64,000 nucleotides of DNA from Planctomycetota bacterium (GCA_023150555.1 JAKLKQ010000001.1:1-64000); one strand, 5' to 3'. Shown: positions 34,702-43,873, counted from the stretch's first letter. A program made the numbers and translations. Notes: a model not told the origin generated them from the sequence alone.

Positions 34702-35961
34702 TCAACTCGTTTCGCGAACGGGTTCCGGCCGTCCGAACGGGGGCGCAGATGAAGCGCGCGCCGGCAAGCGACGGGTGACTCTCAAGTGCTCCACGATCAG
34801 TTGCCCGGCGCGGCTTCCGGCGTCCGCTTCTTGGAGGAGGTCCGCGAAGCGTTCGGCGCGGGCTCGGTACTTCGGAGAATTCAAAACGGATTGGATCGTC
34901 TCCCGTAGCGCCGAGTCCGTCACCTTCCACAGGCCCTTGCCCAACTCCAATTGCTCGATTCGGTGGACGTTGAATTCCTGTTCATAGAAGCGCGGTACGG
35001 CGACCACAGGGCGTCCGGTGCTCAAGGCCTGGTAGACGGTTCCGTTTCCACCGTGGCAAACGACCAGGTCGCTGCGCCGCGCCATATCGATGCCCGGCGC
35101 CATGGGTAGCGCGTTGAATCCGGCGGGCAGATTCGTGTCCGTCGAACCACCGACGATGACTTGAATGGGTAATCCGTCGAGCGCATTCACAAGATGGCTC
35201 AGCAGGCCGGCGCGGCCGGTGCTTCCGCACGAAAAGTAGAGAACCGGCGCGGCCGGGTCGAGTGCCGGCAGACCGAGCGAGCCTGCCGCGTCCGGCTGCC
35301 AGAGGATCGGACCGATGACGGCGACGTTGGGCGGAAGGGCGCGTACGGGAAATAGGTCTGGATGGTCGGCTAGCAGCGTGAGCGTGCGGCCAAGGAGTGC
35401 GTCGAGGACGTCCCGCCAGGGAGCGAGTCCCCAGCGCCGCCTTTCCCGGTTGAACGGTCGTGAGGCCATTCGGAGCAACGCCGTTCTTGCGGCGGGATAC
35501 AGGGACCGTCCAAACATCCGCGCGAGCGGCATGGTCCGGGGCGGTTCGAGCGGCGAGGCGTCGAAACGGGTCAGGTAGGTGTTGACCAGCGCGCAGTGGT
35601 CGATGCCGAGCAGCTCTGTGGAGATCCCGGCTGTCGGACGCATGTCACTCACCACCATGTCCGGTCGGATCCGGCTCATGCATTCGAGTTCCGCATCGAC
35701 GTAGGCGCGAACGAGGGCGTTGTCGTAGTAGCAGCCGTACTTTCGCGCGCGTTCCATCTGCCCCGGCGTACCGGAGGTGAGGAGCGGATGGCACGAAAAA
35801 CCGTAGCGCTTGACCATGGGGGCGAAACGGCCGCCGCACGCGAAAACCACCCTGAGGCCTTCCTCCCTCAGATGCCGGCCGAGCACCAACAGGCGCGAGA
35901 CATGAGAAAGGTAGTTGCCTTCCGGAAGCAGCAGAACGGTGCGTCGCTTGGCCTGGATCAT
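34702..35961 (-). CDS. GT1-type glycosyltransferase (UGT/MGT-like, GT-B fold)
   Basis: GT-B glycosyltransferase resembling UDP-glucuronosyl/macrolide glycosyltransferases. The N-terminal acceptor domain starts LLLPEGNYLSHVSRLLVLGRHL and contains DMVVSDMRPTAG. The C-terminal donor domain has VLYFSCGSTG and the sugar-nucleotide signature DLVVCHGGNGTVYQALSTG followed by EQEFNVHRIEQL. No membrane segment. The ATG at 35961 has AAGGAG six bases upstream. It lies 32 bases downstream of the second tethered sigma factor and is probably in its operon. Product might be a glycolipid or glycosylated metabolite. Confidence 0.88.
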   Translation of the reverse strand: MIQAKRRTVLLLPEGNYLSHVSRLLVLGRHLREEGLRVVFACGGRFAPMVKRYGFSCHPLLTSGTPGQMERARKYGCYYDNALVRAYVDAELECMSRIRPDMVVSDMRPTAGISTELLGIDHCALVNTYLTRFDASPLEPPRTMPLARMFGRSLYPAARTALLRMASRPFNRERRRWGLAPWRDVLDALLGRTLTLLADHPDLFPVRALPPNVAVIGPILWQPDAAGSLGLPALDPAAPVLYFSCGSTGRAGLLSHLVNALDGLPIQVIVGGSTDTNLPAGFNALPMAPGIDMARRSDLVVCHGGNGTVYQALSTGRPVVAVPRFYEQEFNVHRIEQLELGKGLWKVTDSALRETIQSVLNSPKYRARAERFADLLQEADAGSRAGQLIVEHLRVTRRLPARASSAPPFGRPEPVRETS

Positions 35962-35993
35962 GCACGCTCCTTATTGCGCTGCCCCTTCGGTGC

Positions 35994-37457
35994 TCATCGA
36001 TTCTCGTAATCGATATAGGGCTGGGGCTTGGGATTGGTGCGTACCAGTTCCCGGACCCGGGCCCGCCAGGCGTCCTGCTCATCCTCCTTGAGCGAACGGA
36101 GGACAATGCGGGAGATCAGCAGGGCCCGCCCATTCATCCTCACGCGCAGGGGCTCCGGGGGCAGCGGCTTGTAATCGCAAAGGCGCACGACCTGGTCGTT
36201 GACCAGCAACACCAGAAAGTCGTCGACGAAGATCCATGTGAAGTCCGCGGGCTTGTTTCGGACCAGGGGCTCGGGTAATCGGCGGTCGAAATAGATTCGC
36301 GAAAGGAGCCGGTGGCCTTGCGCGGTCCATTCGGCGCCGATGGTGAAGTCCTTGCCGGGTGCGGCAATAGCTTTGATGGCGTAAGCCTGTTGTCCGGGCA
36401 CTTCAGGCAAAGTCCATTCGGAGACTCTGTTCTGGGCAACCCGCCACCCCAGGGGATCGCTCTCCAATGTCAGCGCGCGCTCCTGAGCCTCGATACCGTT
36501 CAGGACTCGGTCGGCCGCTTTCCAGTCGAAGTAGATGGCACCGTCCAGCCTTGGGGACGTGCCGGCTGGTTGGGCGAGTCGATTCGTATCGGGAGCACTT
36601 GCGTGTTCAGGTGCCTGGGACGGTTCTTGTGACCGCGCCGGCCACAGGAACACGGTGCCTAGGCCGGCGGCGAGGACGAGTGCCGTGCCGGCCAATACGG
36701 CCGGAAGGGCCGCGATTCCGTGAGCGGTTGGCGCTTGGGTTCTTGAGGAACGCCGCGAGGCGCCAGCGTCTGCCTTGGCCGGCTTCACCCATGAGCGGTT
36801 GCCGACTAGCGAATCGACCAATTGCGGGGACGGTTGTTTGCCGCTGAAAATCGTGCCCGCCAAGTTTTCCGGAGTGCATAACGGCACTGCCGTCGCGAGG
36901 CCCACCGTCCCCAGGTGCGCCTTCAGCTTCTGGAGCCCATCCTCCAACCGGTACGAGATGGCCTGTTGAGTGATGCCCAGCTCCTGTCCGATCTCCTTCT
37001 GGCTCATTCCTGCACCGTAGTACATCACCATCACCAGTCGGTGGATTTGCGGTAGGGTATGCAGACCTTCCTGCAACGCATGGCACGCTTCGGCAATCGC
37101 GGCCTTGTCCAGGGGCGATTCGGAGTCGGGCGCGGGCACGTTGTGGATTTCCTCCAGGCTGGGATCGGCTTGCGGATTGCGCTTCAGTTGACGCAGGCTT
37201 TCGCGAGCCGTGATGCGCAGCAGCCAGTTCCGCACGCTTCCGGTGCTGCGGTAGGACGAAGCATACCGCCACGCCCGTATGCACGCTTCTTGCACGGCAT
37301 CATCGGCCAGTTCGCGATTCCGCGTAATCTGCCAGGCCAGGCTGAAGGCCTTGGCATGATGTCGGACGACGAGTTGCGCGAACGCCTCCTGGTCCTGAGC
37401 ACACACGACCGCTTCAATCAGTACGTTGTCAGAGACGTCGTGGGGCTGGCCATCCAT
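35994..37457 (-). CDS. ECF-type sigma factor with transmembrane segment and extracytoplasmic domain
   Basis: Residues ~10-90 are sigma region 2 (AFSLAWQITRNRELADDAVQEACIRAWRY). Residues ~120-175 are region 4 with the helix-turn-helix SQKEIGQELGITQQAISYRLEDGL. After a linker comes one membrane helix (LPAVLAGTALVLAAGLGTVFLW, ~residue 255) and ~200 residues predicted outside, with beta-rich pattern (GAIYFDWKAADRV, FTWIFVDDFLVLLVNDQVVRL). The architecture matches the sigma factor at 20389-22002 although the outer domains differ. Start ATG 37457 has AAGGG upstream. A tethered sigma would need proteolytic release to act on promoters. Confidence 0.87.
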   Translation of the reverse strand: MDGQPHDVSDNVLIEAVVCAQDQEAFAQLVVRHHAKAFSLAWQITRNRELADDAVQEACIRAWRYASSYRSTGSVRNWLLRITARESLRQLKRNPQADPSLEEIHNVPAPDSESPLDKAAIAEACHALQEGLHTLPQIHRLVMVMYYGAGMSQKEIGQELGITQQAISYRLEDGLQKLKAHLGTVGLATAVPLCTPENLAGTIFSGKQPSPQLVDSLVGNRSWVKPAKADAGASRRSSRTQAPTAHGIAALPAVLAGTALVLAAGLGTVFLWPARSQEPSQAPEHASAPDTNRLAQPAGTSPRLDGAIYFDWKAADRVLNGIEAQERALTLESDPLGWRVAQNRVSEWTLPEVPGQQAYAIKAIAAPGKDFTIGAEWTAQGHRLLSRIYFDRRLPEPLVRNKPADFTWIFVDDFLVLLVNDQVVRLCDYKPLPPEPLRVRMNGRALLISRIVLRSLKEDEQDAWRARVRELVRTNPKPQPYIDYENR

Positions 37458-37575
37458 GAAGCGGTCCCTTGCCGGTGCCGGTGTGCTTCTAGTACTTGGA
37501 CCACGGCCTCTTCGAATACCACAAACAAATCCAGGTAGAATCTATAGATAGTGTAATTACTTTTGAGTCTATGGG

Positions 37576-38085
37576 TTACATGCTTTGCGGCAAGGAGGCA
37601 AGGACACCGCGCGCCTTATCGCTTAACCAGATGGAGTTTCGATCCAAACCCGCCTCGGCAGCGGCCCAATGCGTGGTCAACGGGTTCTTTGGGATGCCGC
37701 CGAAGACTTTTTTATCAGCGCCTGCGGCGGCGCGTGAGGCGCGGATATGCGTGCCGTCGATGCACCACTGGTTCCAGTCGATGTGGCCTTCACGGTCGAG
37801 GCGAATCTGCAACGCGTCCAGAATACGCTGGAAGACCCCGGCCTTACGCCAACGCGAGAAGGTGTTGTACATGGTTTTCCAAGGGCCAAAGCGCTCCGGC
37901 AGATCGCGCCATGGCGCACCAGTATGCAGCAGCCAGAACATGGCATTTAGCATGGTGCGCGGATCCCTGGACTTACGACCCGTTCGGGGTCGCGGCAGCA
38001 ATGGCTCAACCAAAGCCCACTGTTCGTCTGAAAGTTCGTGCCGTTTCATGCGATTACCTCCAGATGCCTGGAGGTGTTTCGTCAT
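37576..38085 (-). pseudogene. IS5-family transposase, first ORF, truncated
   Basis: Typical IS5 N-terminal domain: HELSDEQWALVEPLLPRP, MLNAMFWLLHTGAPWRDLPERFGPWKTMYNTFSRWRKAGVF, and WCIDGTHIRASRAAAGA, which holds the first DDE Asp. In this IS group the second half is reached by a frameshift near the GADKK codons. Here the second frame survives for only ~20 codons. The last ~20 codons of the ORF as listed lie outside the element. No active transposase can be made. Confidence 0.82.
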
Positions 38086-38119
38086 TTCAGCGGCAAAAAA
38101 TGAGTTTCGGGACAGAACC
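37625..38119 (-). mobile_element. IS5-family (IS427-like) insertion sequence remnant, 3' part deleted
   Basis: One end is intact: GGTTCTGTCCCGAAACTCA reads inward from 38119. The first transposase ORF follows, then the start of the second in another frame (DHALGRCRGGFGSKLHLV), after which homology stops near 37625. The rest of the second ORF and the other inverted repeat are missing. It lies just upstream of the second tethered sigma factor, within its probable promoter region. Confidence 0.75.
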
Positions 38120-38287
38120 TAGTGGCCGAGCACGCTTGATTTGATGGGTAGGCGCCGAGTGATTTTGGCCGTGATCGAGGCGCGCGAAGTGGAGGCGTAT
38201 CAGGAAGATTCGCCAAACGTAGCGCAACGAAGAGCACGGCCAAAAGCGCCGGCGAAACCCCCAAGATCAAGCGTGTCCGACCACTAG
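38119..38287. repeat. Inverted-repeat element (~169 bp, MITE-like)
   Basis: CTAGTGGCCGAGCACGCTTG at the left and the complementary CTAGTGGTCGGACACGCTTG at the right form ~25-bp imperfect terminal inverted repeats, each ending in CTAG. No ORF is inside. The IS5 remnant abuts its left end. Bases 38288-38604 beyond it hold no gene I can support. Confidence 0.6.
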
Positions 38288-38604
38288 ACTCGGACTTCAA
38301 GGATCGGTTGATCGGTGCTGCTGATCAGCGGACGGGTTAATGCAGTTATCCGTGAAGGCAAGCACTTTTCTGCGGACCTTCGACGGCGCCGAATTGAAGT
38401 CGTTGTATCCCTCCACTAGCTAGCCGCGAAATACGGTGGGGGGCCTAACTGTGTGGTGCCACCAGATTTTCCTTGTGGCGGGTTTGTGGCGGTTAGGTGA
38501 ATTTCCAGAGATGCAAGGACAAGGGCCTTGATTCTCAGACAATTGTAATGTATTGTACGGACTCAACTTGAAGCGGCCGTGGATAGCATTGTTTCCATTT
38601 CAGA

Positions 38605-38624
38605 GAATCCCACCCTCTCCGCCA
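38605..38624 (+). other. Remnant of a tRNA-Ser 3' end (probable attachment site)
   Basis: GAATCCCACCCTCTCCGCCA reproduces the T-arm 3' strand, acceptor strand and CCA of a typical bacterial tRNA-Ser, followed by CTTTTT. The rest of the tRNA is not present upstream. Tyrosine-recombinase elements that integrate into tRNA genes leave exactly this kind of partial copy at their far end. Left of it lie pseudogenes and mobile remnants; right of it lie compact core genes. Confidence 0.6.
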
Positions 38625-38741
38625 CTTTTTCGCCTTCGTAACTGCCATCTGCGCCGGATCTTGCAACCTTCGCCGTAACATGTGCGCGCCGCGCGCTGTC
38701 CATTCCTCCGAGTGGCTATTGCCCTTCGGAGGAACGCCGCC

Positions 38742-39797
38742 ATGTCCCGACCGCCCGTCATGCTCGGCCTGCTGGTGCTCGCGATCCTGGTCTCCAGTTT
38801 CGTCGCCGGCGGCATGACCGCTCGCAGCGAGGACAACGGCCCCGCGCCCACCGGCCCCGCCGAGCACACCGTCGTCGCCGAAGGGCAGACCTACGAGATC
38901 GTCGGCGGCAAGGTCTATCGCAGAACCCCCGACGGCAAGCGGGAATACGTCGACACGCTCTACGAGCCCGGCTACCAGGCGAAGAACTACCGCGTGCAGG
39001 ACGGCAAGGTCTTCCGCCTCGCCGAGGGCAAGTCCTACCCCGTGAAGCGGCAGTTCCACGAGGGCTTCGAGGGCGTGGCGAGGCTCACCGAACTGGTCGG
39101 CGAGCGGCGCGGCTGGACTTCCTTCACGCTGCAATCCCCGCTGGCGTCGAACGTTACGGACTACGTGGCGCTGCGGAAGAGGATCCTCGCCGGCACCGGC
39201 ACCTTCCTGGACAACCGCGTCGAACCCACCGCCGCGCGCGCCCACAGCGGGCGCGGCGCGCTGAAGTGCGTTGCCGCCGCCAAGCCCAAGGACATGGTCT
39301 GCACCAAGGCCTCGCTCGACACGGAGCTGCTGCACTTCGTGCGCGGCGACGACGTGTACTACCGGGCGTGGTACTTCATCGAAGGCCCCACGCGGCCCTT
39401 CACGCTGATGGACCTGGAGAGTTCGTGGCTCAAGTCGTACCCCGGCATCCGCATCCGAATCGACGAAGCCGGGCATCTGGACGCCGAGCTGAAGTGGCTC
39501 GATAAACCCGCCTACCGCCAGCCTTTCGGCAAGGAGACGGCCTTCCCCGTAGGGCGCTGGGTGCGCGTCGACGCGCACTACAAACTCAGCGAGAAGGACG
39601 ACGGCGTGGTGGAGCTGTGGCAGGACGGCAGGAAGCTCGTCTCGCAGAAGGGCCGCACGCTGCCCCTGAGCGACGCCATCTACAACAACTACGAAGTGGG
39701 CATCTCGGCGCACGCCTTCGGGACCGAGGCCGCGACGCTGTACGTCGACGACGTGACCATCTCGGACAAGCCGATTCCCGAGCCGAAGCAGCCATAG
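38742..39797 (+). CDS. Secreted protein with concanavalin/LamG-like (polysaccharide lyase-like) domain
   Basis: The ATG at 38742 follows GGAGGAACG and gives a 351-aa product with an N-terminal signal or anchor segment (PPVMLGLLVLAILVSSFVAGG). The ORF-track start at 38682 adds 20 unlikely residues. Residues ~40-110 contain short YxxxxGKVYR repeats (GGKVYRRTPDGKREYVD, DGKVFRLAEGKSYPVK). Residues ~115-345 look like a jelly-roll lectin/lyase fold (ALKCVAA, YYRAWYFIEG, GRWVRVDAHYKLS, LWQDGRKL, ATLYVDDVTIS). It resembles PL7/PL14-like or LamG proteins; catalysis is uncertain. Confidence 0.8.
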   Translation: MSRPPVMLGLLVLAILVSSFVAGGMTARSEDNGPAPTGPAEHTVVAEGQTYEIVGGKVYRRTPDGKREYVDTLYEPGYQAKNYRVQDGKVFRLAEGKSYPVKRQFHEGFEGVARLTELVGERRGWTSFTLQSPLASNVTDYVALRKRILAGTGTFLDNRVEPTAARAHSGRGALKCVAAAKPKDMVCTKASLDTELLHFVRGDDVYYRAWYFIEGPTRPFTLMDLESSWLKSYPGIRIRIDEAGHLDAELKWLDKPAYRQPFGKETAFPVGRWVRVDAHYKLSEKDDGVVELWQDGRKLVSQKGRTLPLSDAIYNNYEVGISAHAFGTEAATLYVDDVTISDKPIPEPKQP

Positions 39798-39827
39798 CGT
39801 TCTGTAGAAAGACGTTGCGCGGAAACG

Positions 39828-39862
39828 AAAAGGGACCGGCGGTTATTCCCCCGGTCCCTTTT
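39828..39862. terminator. Bidirectional rho-independent terminator
   Basis: AAAAGGGACCGG and CCGGTCCCTTTT form a 12-bp perfect inverted repeat around an 11-base loop. With A and T runs outside, it can end both the secreted-protein gene (plus strand) and the tRNA-Leu transcript (minus strand). Confidence 0.88.
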
Positions 39863-39877
39863 CAGCCGTCGCAATGT

Positions 39878-39964
39878 TGGTGCCCAGGAGAGGAGTTGAA
39901 CCTCCACGGGGTTGCCCCCACCAGCACCTGAAGCTGGCGCGTCTGCCAGTTCCGCCACCTGGGC
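39878..39964 (-). tRNA. tRNA-Leu (anticodon CAG)
   Basis: On the minus strand the acceptor GCCCAGG pairs with CCTGGGC, followed by discriminator A and an encoded CCA. The anticodon arm is CCAGC-TTCAGGT-GCTGG with anticodon CAG. A long variable arm (GTGGGGGCAACCCCGT) and the T-arm GGAGGTTCAACTCC complete a class II leucine tRNA. Transcription runs into the terminator at 39828. Confidence 0.96.
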
Positions 39965-40200
39965 TTGGACGGCGATTCGGACAGCAGAGGCATCCTACCG
40001 AACCGCGCCCGGGACTCAAGGTCAACTCCGCGTTTCCCGGCCTCCGCCCGCATCCCGCCCGCCGCCACGCCTGACACGGCCCGGTGCCCTTAAACCACTG
40101 GTGGCTCGGGGGTTGGCCTATAGAATGAGCTTCGATTCCGCACCTTCGCCCGGCCGCCTGCTCCTTTATGGTGTGCCGAAACCTCCGGCAGGGAGACGCC

Positions 40201-41418
40201 ATGGGCTTGAACTTCACCGACCTGGCCAAGAAGGACCCGATCAAGGTGATCGGCCTGATCTCGGGGACCAGCTGCGACGGCGTCGACGCCGCGCTGTGTT
40301 CGATCTCCGGCGACGAGACGGCGACCTTCAAGGTCGAGGTGCTCGCGTTCGAGACCGAGTCCTACAGCCCGCAGCTGCAGAAAAAGCTGTTGGAGGTCTG
40401 CGACACGAAGGCCTGCAACCCCGACGAACTGTGCCGCACCAACTTCCGCGTCGGCGAGACCTTCGCACGAGCGGCGGCGCAGATCGTCGAGAAGGCGAAA
40501 CTGAAGAACAGCGACGTGGATCTGGTCGGCACCCACGGCCAGACCATCGCACACCTTCCGCCGCGCACCGACATCGGCAGCAAGGCCACGGGCATGGCCG
40601 TGAAGTACGGTTCGACGCTGCAGATCGGCGAGCCCGCGGTGATCGCGGAGCGCATCGGCGCGCCGGTGGTCTCTAACTTCCGCACCCGCGACATGGCCGC
40701 CGGCGGGCAGGGCGCGCCGCTGGTGCCGTACGTCGACTACCTGCTGCTGGCACACCCGCAGAAGACCCGCGCTGTGATCAACATCGGCGGCATCTCGAAC
40801 ATCACCTACCTGCCGAAGGGCTGCAAGCCCGAGCAGGTGATGGCCTTCGACTCCGGCCCCGGAAACATGATTATCGACGCGATGATCCAGCTGATGACGC
40901 AGGGCAAGGAGCGCTACGACAAAAACGGCGAACGCGCCGCGCAGGGACACGTCGACGGCTACATCCTCAGCAAGTTGCTGCAGCACCCGTTCCTCGCCAT
41001 GGAGCCGCCCAAGTCGACGGGGCGCGAGGAGTTCGGCCAGGAGTACGCCAAGCACATCTACCAGTGGGGCATCACCCGCAGCGTCGTTCCCACCGACACG
41101 CTGCGCACCGTCACCGACTTCACCGCCATCACTCTGGCCGAAGCCTACAAGAAGCACCTGCTGAAACTCGGCAAGGTCGACGAGGTCATCGTCTCCGGCG
41201 GCGGCGCCCTGAACAAGACGCTGATGACACGCCTGAAGAAGGAGTTCGGCGAGGCGCCCATTGGGATCTCCGACGACTACGGCCTGCCCATGAAGGGGAA
41301 GGAAGCCATCGCCTTCGCGGTCCTGGCCCTGGAGACCATCCGTGGGCGGCCCGGCAACCTCGCCGCCGCCACCGGCGCCGCCGGCCCGCGCATCCTGGGC
41401 CAGATCACTCCGGCATGA
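40201..41418 (+). CDS. anmK: Anhydro-N-acetylmuramic acid kinase
   Basis: Cytoplasmic kinase of peptidoglycan recycling that opens and phosphorylates 1,6-anhydro-MurNAc to MurNAc-6-phosphate. The ATP-binding motif GLISGTSCDGVDAAL, GTHGQTIAH, RDMAAGGQGAPLVP, INIGGISN and SGGGALN are all present. Start at ATG 40201 with AGGGAG upstream gives 405 aa, slightly longer than E. coli AnmK. It heads a plus-strand pair with the threonine aldolase 28 bases downstream. Confidence 0.95.
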   Translation: MGLNFTDLAKKDPIKVIGLISGTSCDGVDAALCSISGDETATFKVEVLAFETESYSPQLQKKLLEVCDTKACNPDELCRTNFRVGETFARAAAQIVEKAKLKNSDVDLVGTHGQTIAHLPPRTDIGSKATGMAVKYGSTLQIGEPAVIAERIGAPVVSNFRTRDMAAGGQGAPLVPYVDYLLLAHPQKTRAVINIGGISNITYLPKGCKPEQVMAFDSGPGNMIIDAMIQLMTQGKERYDKNGERAAQGHVDGYILSKLLQHPFLAMEPPKSTGREEFGQEYAKHIYQWGITRSVVPTDTLRTVTDFTAITLAEAYKKHLLKLGKVDEVIVSGGGALNKTLMTRLKKEFGEAPIGISDDYGLPMKGKEAIAFAVLALETIRGRPGNLAAATGAAGPRILGQITPA

Positions 41419-41446
41419 CTACAACGACCTTTCGAGGATATCTTCA

Positions 41447-42514
41447 ATGAACGTAGCCTTTCCTATCGACCTGCGCAGCGACACCGTCACGCGCCCCACG
41501 CCCGAGATGCGCGCGGCCATGGGCACCGCCGAAGTCGACGACGATGTGCTGGGCAAGGACCCGACCGTCGGGAAACTCGAGGCCCTGGGCGCGGAACTGG
41601 CCGGCAAGGAGGCCGCCCTGTTCGTGCCCTCCGGCTGCATGGCCAACATGATCGGCGTGATGATGCAGGCACCGGCCGGCAGCGAGATCCTGGTCGCCGA
41701 GAACAGCCACATCCACTGCGCCGAGGCCGCCGCCTACGCGCGCGTCGCCCAGGTCGCCAAGTGGCCGCTGAAGGTCGACGCCTTCGGGCGCATGGACCCC
41801 GCCCAGGCCGCCGCCGCCGTGCGTTTCGGCCACGGCCTGCCGGGCGGGAACTCGCACCACCCCACCACCAGCGTGCTGTGCCTGGAGAACACCAACAACT
41901 ACTGTGGCGGAACCGTGCAGACGGCTGCGGACATGCGCGCGGTGGCCGACGCCGTGCGCAAGCGATCGCCGGAGATCAAAGTGCACCTGGACGGCGCGCG
42001 CCTCTTCAACGCCGCCGCCGCGCTGGGCGTACCTGCGCGCGACCTGGCCGCACCGGCCGACAGCGTCTCGTTCTGCCTCTCCAAGGGCCTGGGCGCACCG
42101 GTGGGTTCGCTGATCTGCGGCACGAAGAAGGCGATCACGCAGGCCGTGGCCCTGCGCAAGATGCTGGGCGGCGGCATGCGCCAGGCGGGGGTGCTGGCCG
42201 CCTGCGGACTGGTGGCGCTGTCGGAAGCGCACCGTACACAGCTGAAGGAAGACCACGCCAACTGCCGGCGCCTGGCCGAAGGGCTGGCCGGGCTGCCGGG
42301 CATCGCGGTGGACATGAGCCGCGTGCAGACGAACATCCTCTTCTTCGACTACGCGGGCGCGAAGGGCGACGCCGCCTGGCTGGCCGGGGCACTGCGCGAG
42401 GAAGGCGTGTGGTGCCTGGCCATGGGCACGCGCGTGCGCATGGTCACGCACCGCGATGTAAACCGCGCGCAGATCGACCGCGCGCTGCAGATCGCCGCCA
42501 CGTTGTTGAAATAA
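41447..42514 (+). CDS. ltaE: Low-specificity L-threonine aldolase
   Basis: PLP enzyme splitting threonine or allo-threonine to glycine and acetaldehyde. It opens with the conserved DLRSDTVTRPTPEMRAAM. It has the EVDDDVLGKDPTV segment, HLDGARLFNAA for PLP binding, and the Schiff-base Lys in FCLSKGLGAPVGS. The ATG at 41447 (355 aa) is in the right place for this N-terminus; the ORF-track start at 41342 overlaps anmK. It converges on the HtrA gene with a 12-base gap. Confidence 0.95.
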   Translation: MNVAFPIDLRSDTVTRPTPEMRAAMGTAEVDDDVLGKDPTVGKLEALGAELAGKEAALFVPSGCMANMIGVMMQAPAGSEILVAENSHIHCAEAAAYARVAQVAKWPLKVDAFGRMDPAQAAAAVRFGHGLPGGNSHHPTTSVLCLENTNNYCGGTVQTAADMRAVADAVRKRSPEIKVHLDGARLFNAAAALGVPARDLAAPADSVSFCLSKGLGAPVGSLICGTKKAITQAVALRKMLGGGMRQAGVLAACGLVALSEAHRTQLKEDHANCRRLAEGLAGLPGIAVDMSRVQTNILFFDYAGAKGDAAWLAGALREEGVWCLAMGTRVRMVTHRDVNRAQIDRALQIAATLLK

Positions 42515-42526
42515 GCCTGTTCCGGC

Positions 42527-43873
42527 TCAGCGGCGCCGCCCGGGCGGGCGGAGGCCGATCTGCGGCACGGGTTCGTCGATGCGCGAGGTGAGCGTCAGCT
42601 CGACCTCCAGATCCTGCGCCTTGTCACCGTCGCCGCGCTTGACCTTCACCTTGACCTTGTCGCCGGCCAGGGGCGTGGAGCGCGGGAAGAATCCGTAGTA
42701 ATACATTACCCACTGCCCCAGGTTGGAGATCGCCTGCCCGTTGAACTCGACGATCCGGTCGCCTGCCTTCAGGCCCGCGGTCTCGGCGGCGCCCTTCGGC
42801 ATCAGCTTCTCGATCGTGACATCCTTCACGTCCTTGCCCATCTTGACCAGGAAGCCTGCGCCGCCGGGATTGTTCACCTCCAGCTTCAGTTTCAGGCTGC
42901 CGGTGGTATCCGCGCGGATGTAGCGGACGTTCAGTTCGGTGCCGCCGGGATAGGTGCCGATAACACCCATGAAACGCTGCGCGTTGGGTATCTCGTAGTC
43001 CTCGACGCCGATGATGCGGTCGCCGGCCTGCAGCCCGGCCAACGACGCCCCGCTGCCGACCTTCACGCTCCTGATCTCCATGCCGTTCTTGATGCCGTCG
43101 GACTCGGACATGTCCGCTTCGAGGCCGCGGACCGTGCCATGGAAGACCTGCTTGCCGCCGGCCATCTTCAGGGACGGCAGGAACTGCTGGATCTGCCTGG
43201 CGGGAATGGCCATGCCGATGCCGGTATTGGCCCGCGCACCGAAGCGCGTGGCGATGCGCCCGTTGATGCCGGCGAGCTTGCCTTCGAGGGTCAGCAACGG
43301 CCCGCCCGAGTTGCCCGGGTTGATCGCCGCGTCGGTCTGGATCGCGTCGGAGTAGCTCCCCTGGAAACGGTGCAGCGCCGAGATGATGCCCATCGTCACC
43401 GTCGGCTCGCCCAGCCCGCCCGTGTAGCCGGTCGCGAAGGGATTGCCGATCGCGACGACCTGCTGGCCGACGAACAGGCGGTCCGAGTCGGCGAATTCGA
43501 CGTGGTCCATCTCCTTGGCGTCCCGGATCTGCAACAGCGTGATGTCGCCGACCGGGTCGGTGCCCAACACGTCAGCATGCAGGAACCGCCCGTTGACGAT
43601 CACGGGCCAGTCCTTGCGGCCGCCGGCGACATGGTCGTTAGTCAGCATCAATCCGTCGGGGCTGATCACCACACCCGAGCCGCCGCCGATGTAGACGTAC
43701 GTCCGCACCAGCCGCGCGGCCAGTTCGACCTGCGCCTGCTCGATGCGCTTGGCTTCCTGCACCAACGCGGTGTTCGGCGTCAGGCTGGCCGCAGCCGCGC
43801 CCGGAGCCGCCGCGGCCACAAAGAAAAGCGCCGCCAGGCACGGAAGATTCCGGTTATGCGTGAACGCTCGCAT
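42527..43873 (-). CDS. HtrA/DegP-like periplasmic serine protease with two PDZ domains
   Basis: Signal peptide at the N-terminus (LPCLAALFFVAAAAPGAAAA). The trypsin-like domain has a complete triad: His in LTNDHVAGG, Asp in DPVGDITLLQI and Ser in NPGNSGGPLL. Two PDZ domains follow (~residues 240-320 and 330-430; AGLQAGDRIIGVEDY, AGLKAGDRIVEFNGQ). The start overlaps the stop of the upstream pseudoprotease (TGATG; a GTG at 43876 is the alternative), so the two are translationally coupled. Role: envelope protein quality control. Confidence 0.92.
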   Translation of the reverse strand: MRAFTHNRNLPCLAALFFVAAAAPGAAAASLTPNTALVQEAKRIEQAQVELAARLVRTYVYIGGGSGVVISPDGLMLTNDHVAGGRKDWPVIVNGRFLHADVLGTDPVGDITLLQIRDAKEMDHVEFADSDRLFVGQQVVAIGNPFATGYTGGLGEPTVTMGIISALHRFQGSYSDAIQTDAAINPGNSGGPLLTLEGKLAGINGRIATRFGARANTGIGMAIPARQIQQFLPSLKMAGGKQVFHGTVRGLEADMSESDGIKNGMEIRSVKVGSGASLAGLQAGDRIIGVEDYEIPNAQRFMGVIGTYPGGTELNVRYIRADTTGSLKLKLEVNNPGGAGFLVKMGKDVKDVTIEKLMPKGAAETAGLKAGDRIVEFNGQAISNLGQWVMYYYGFFPRSTPLAGDKVKVKVKRGDGDKAQDLEVELTLTSRIDEPVPQIGLRPPGRRR

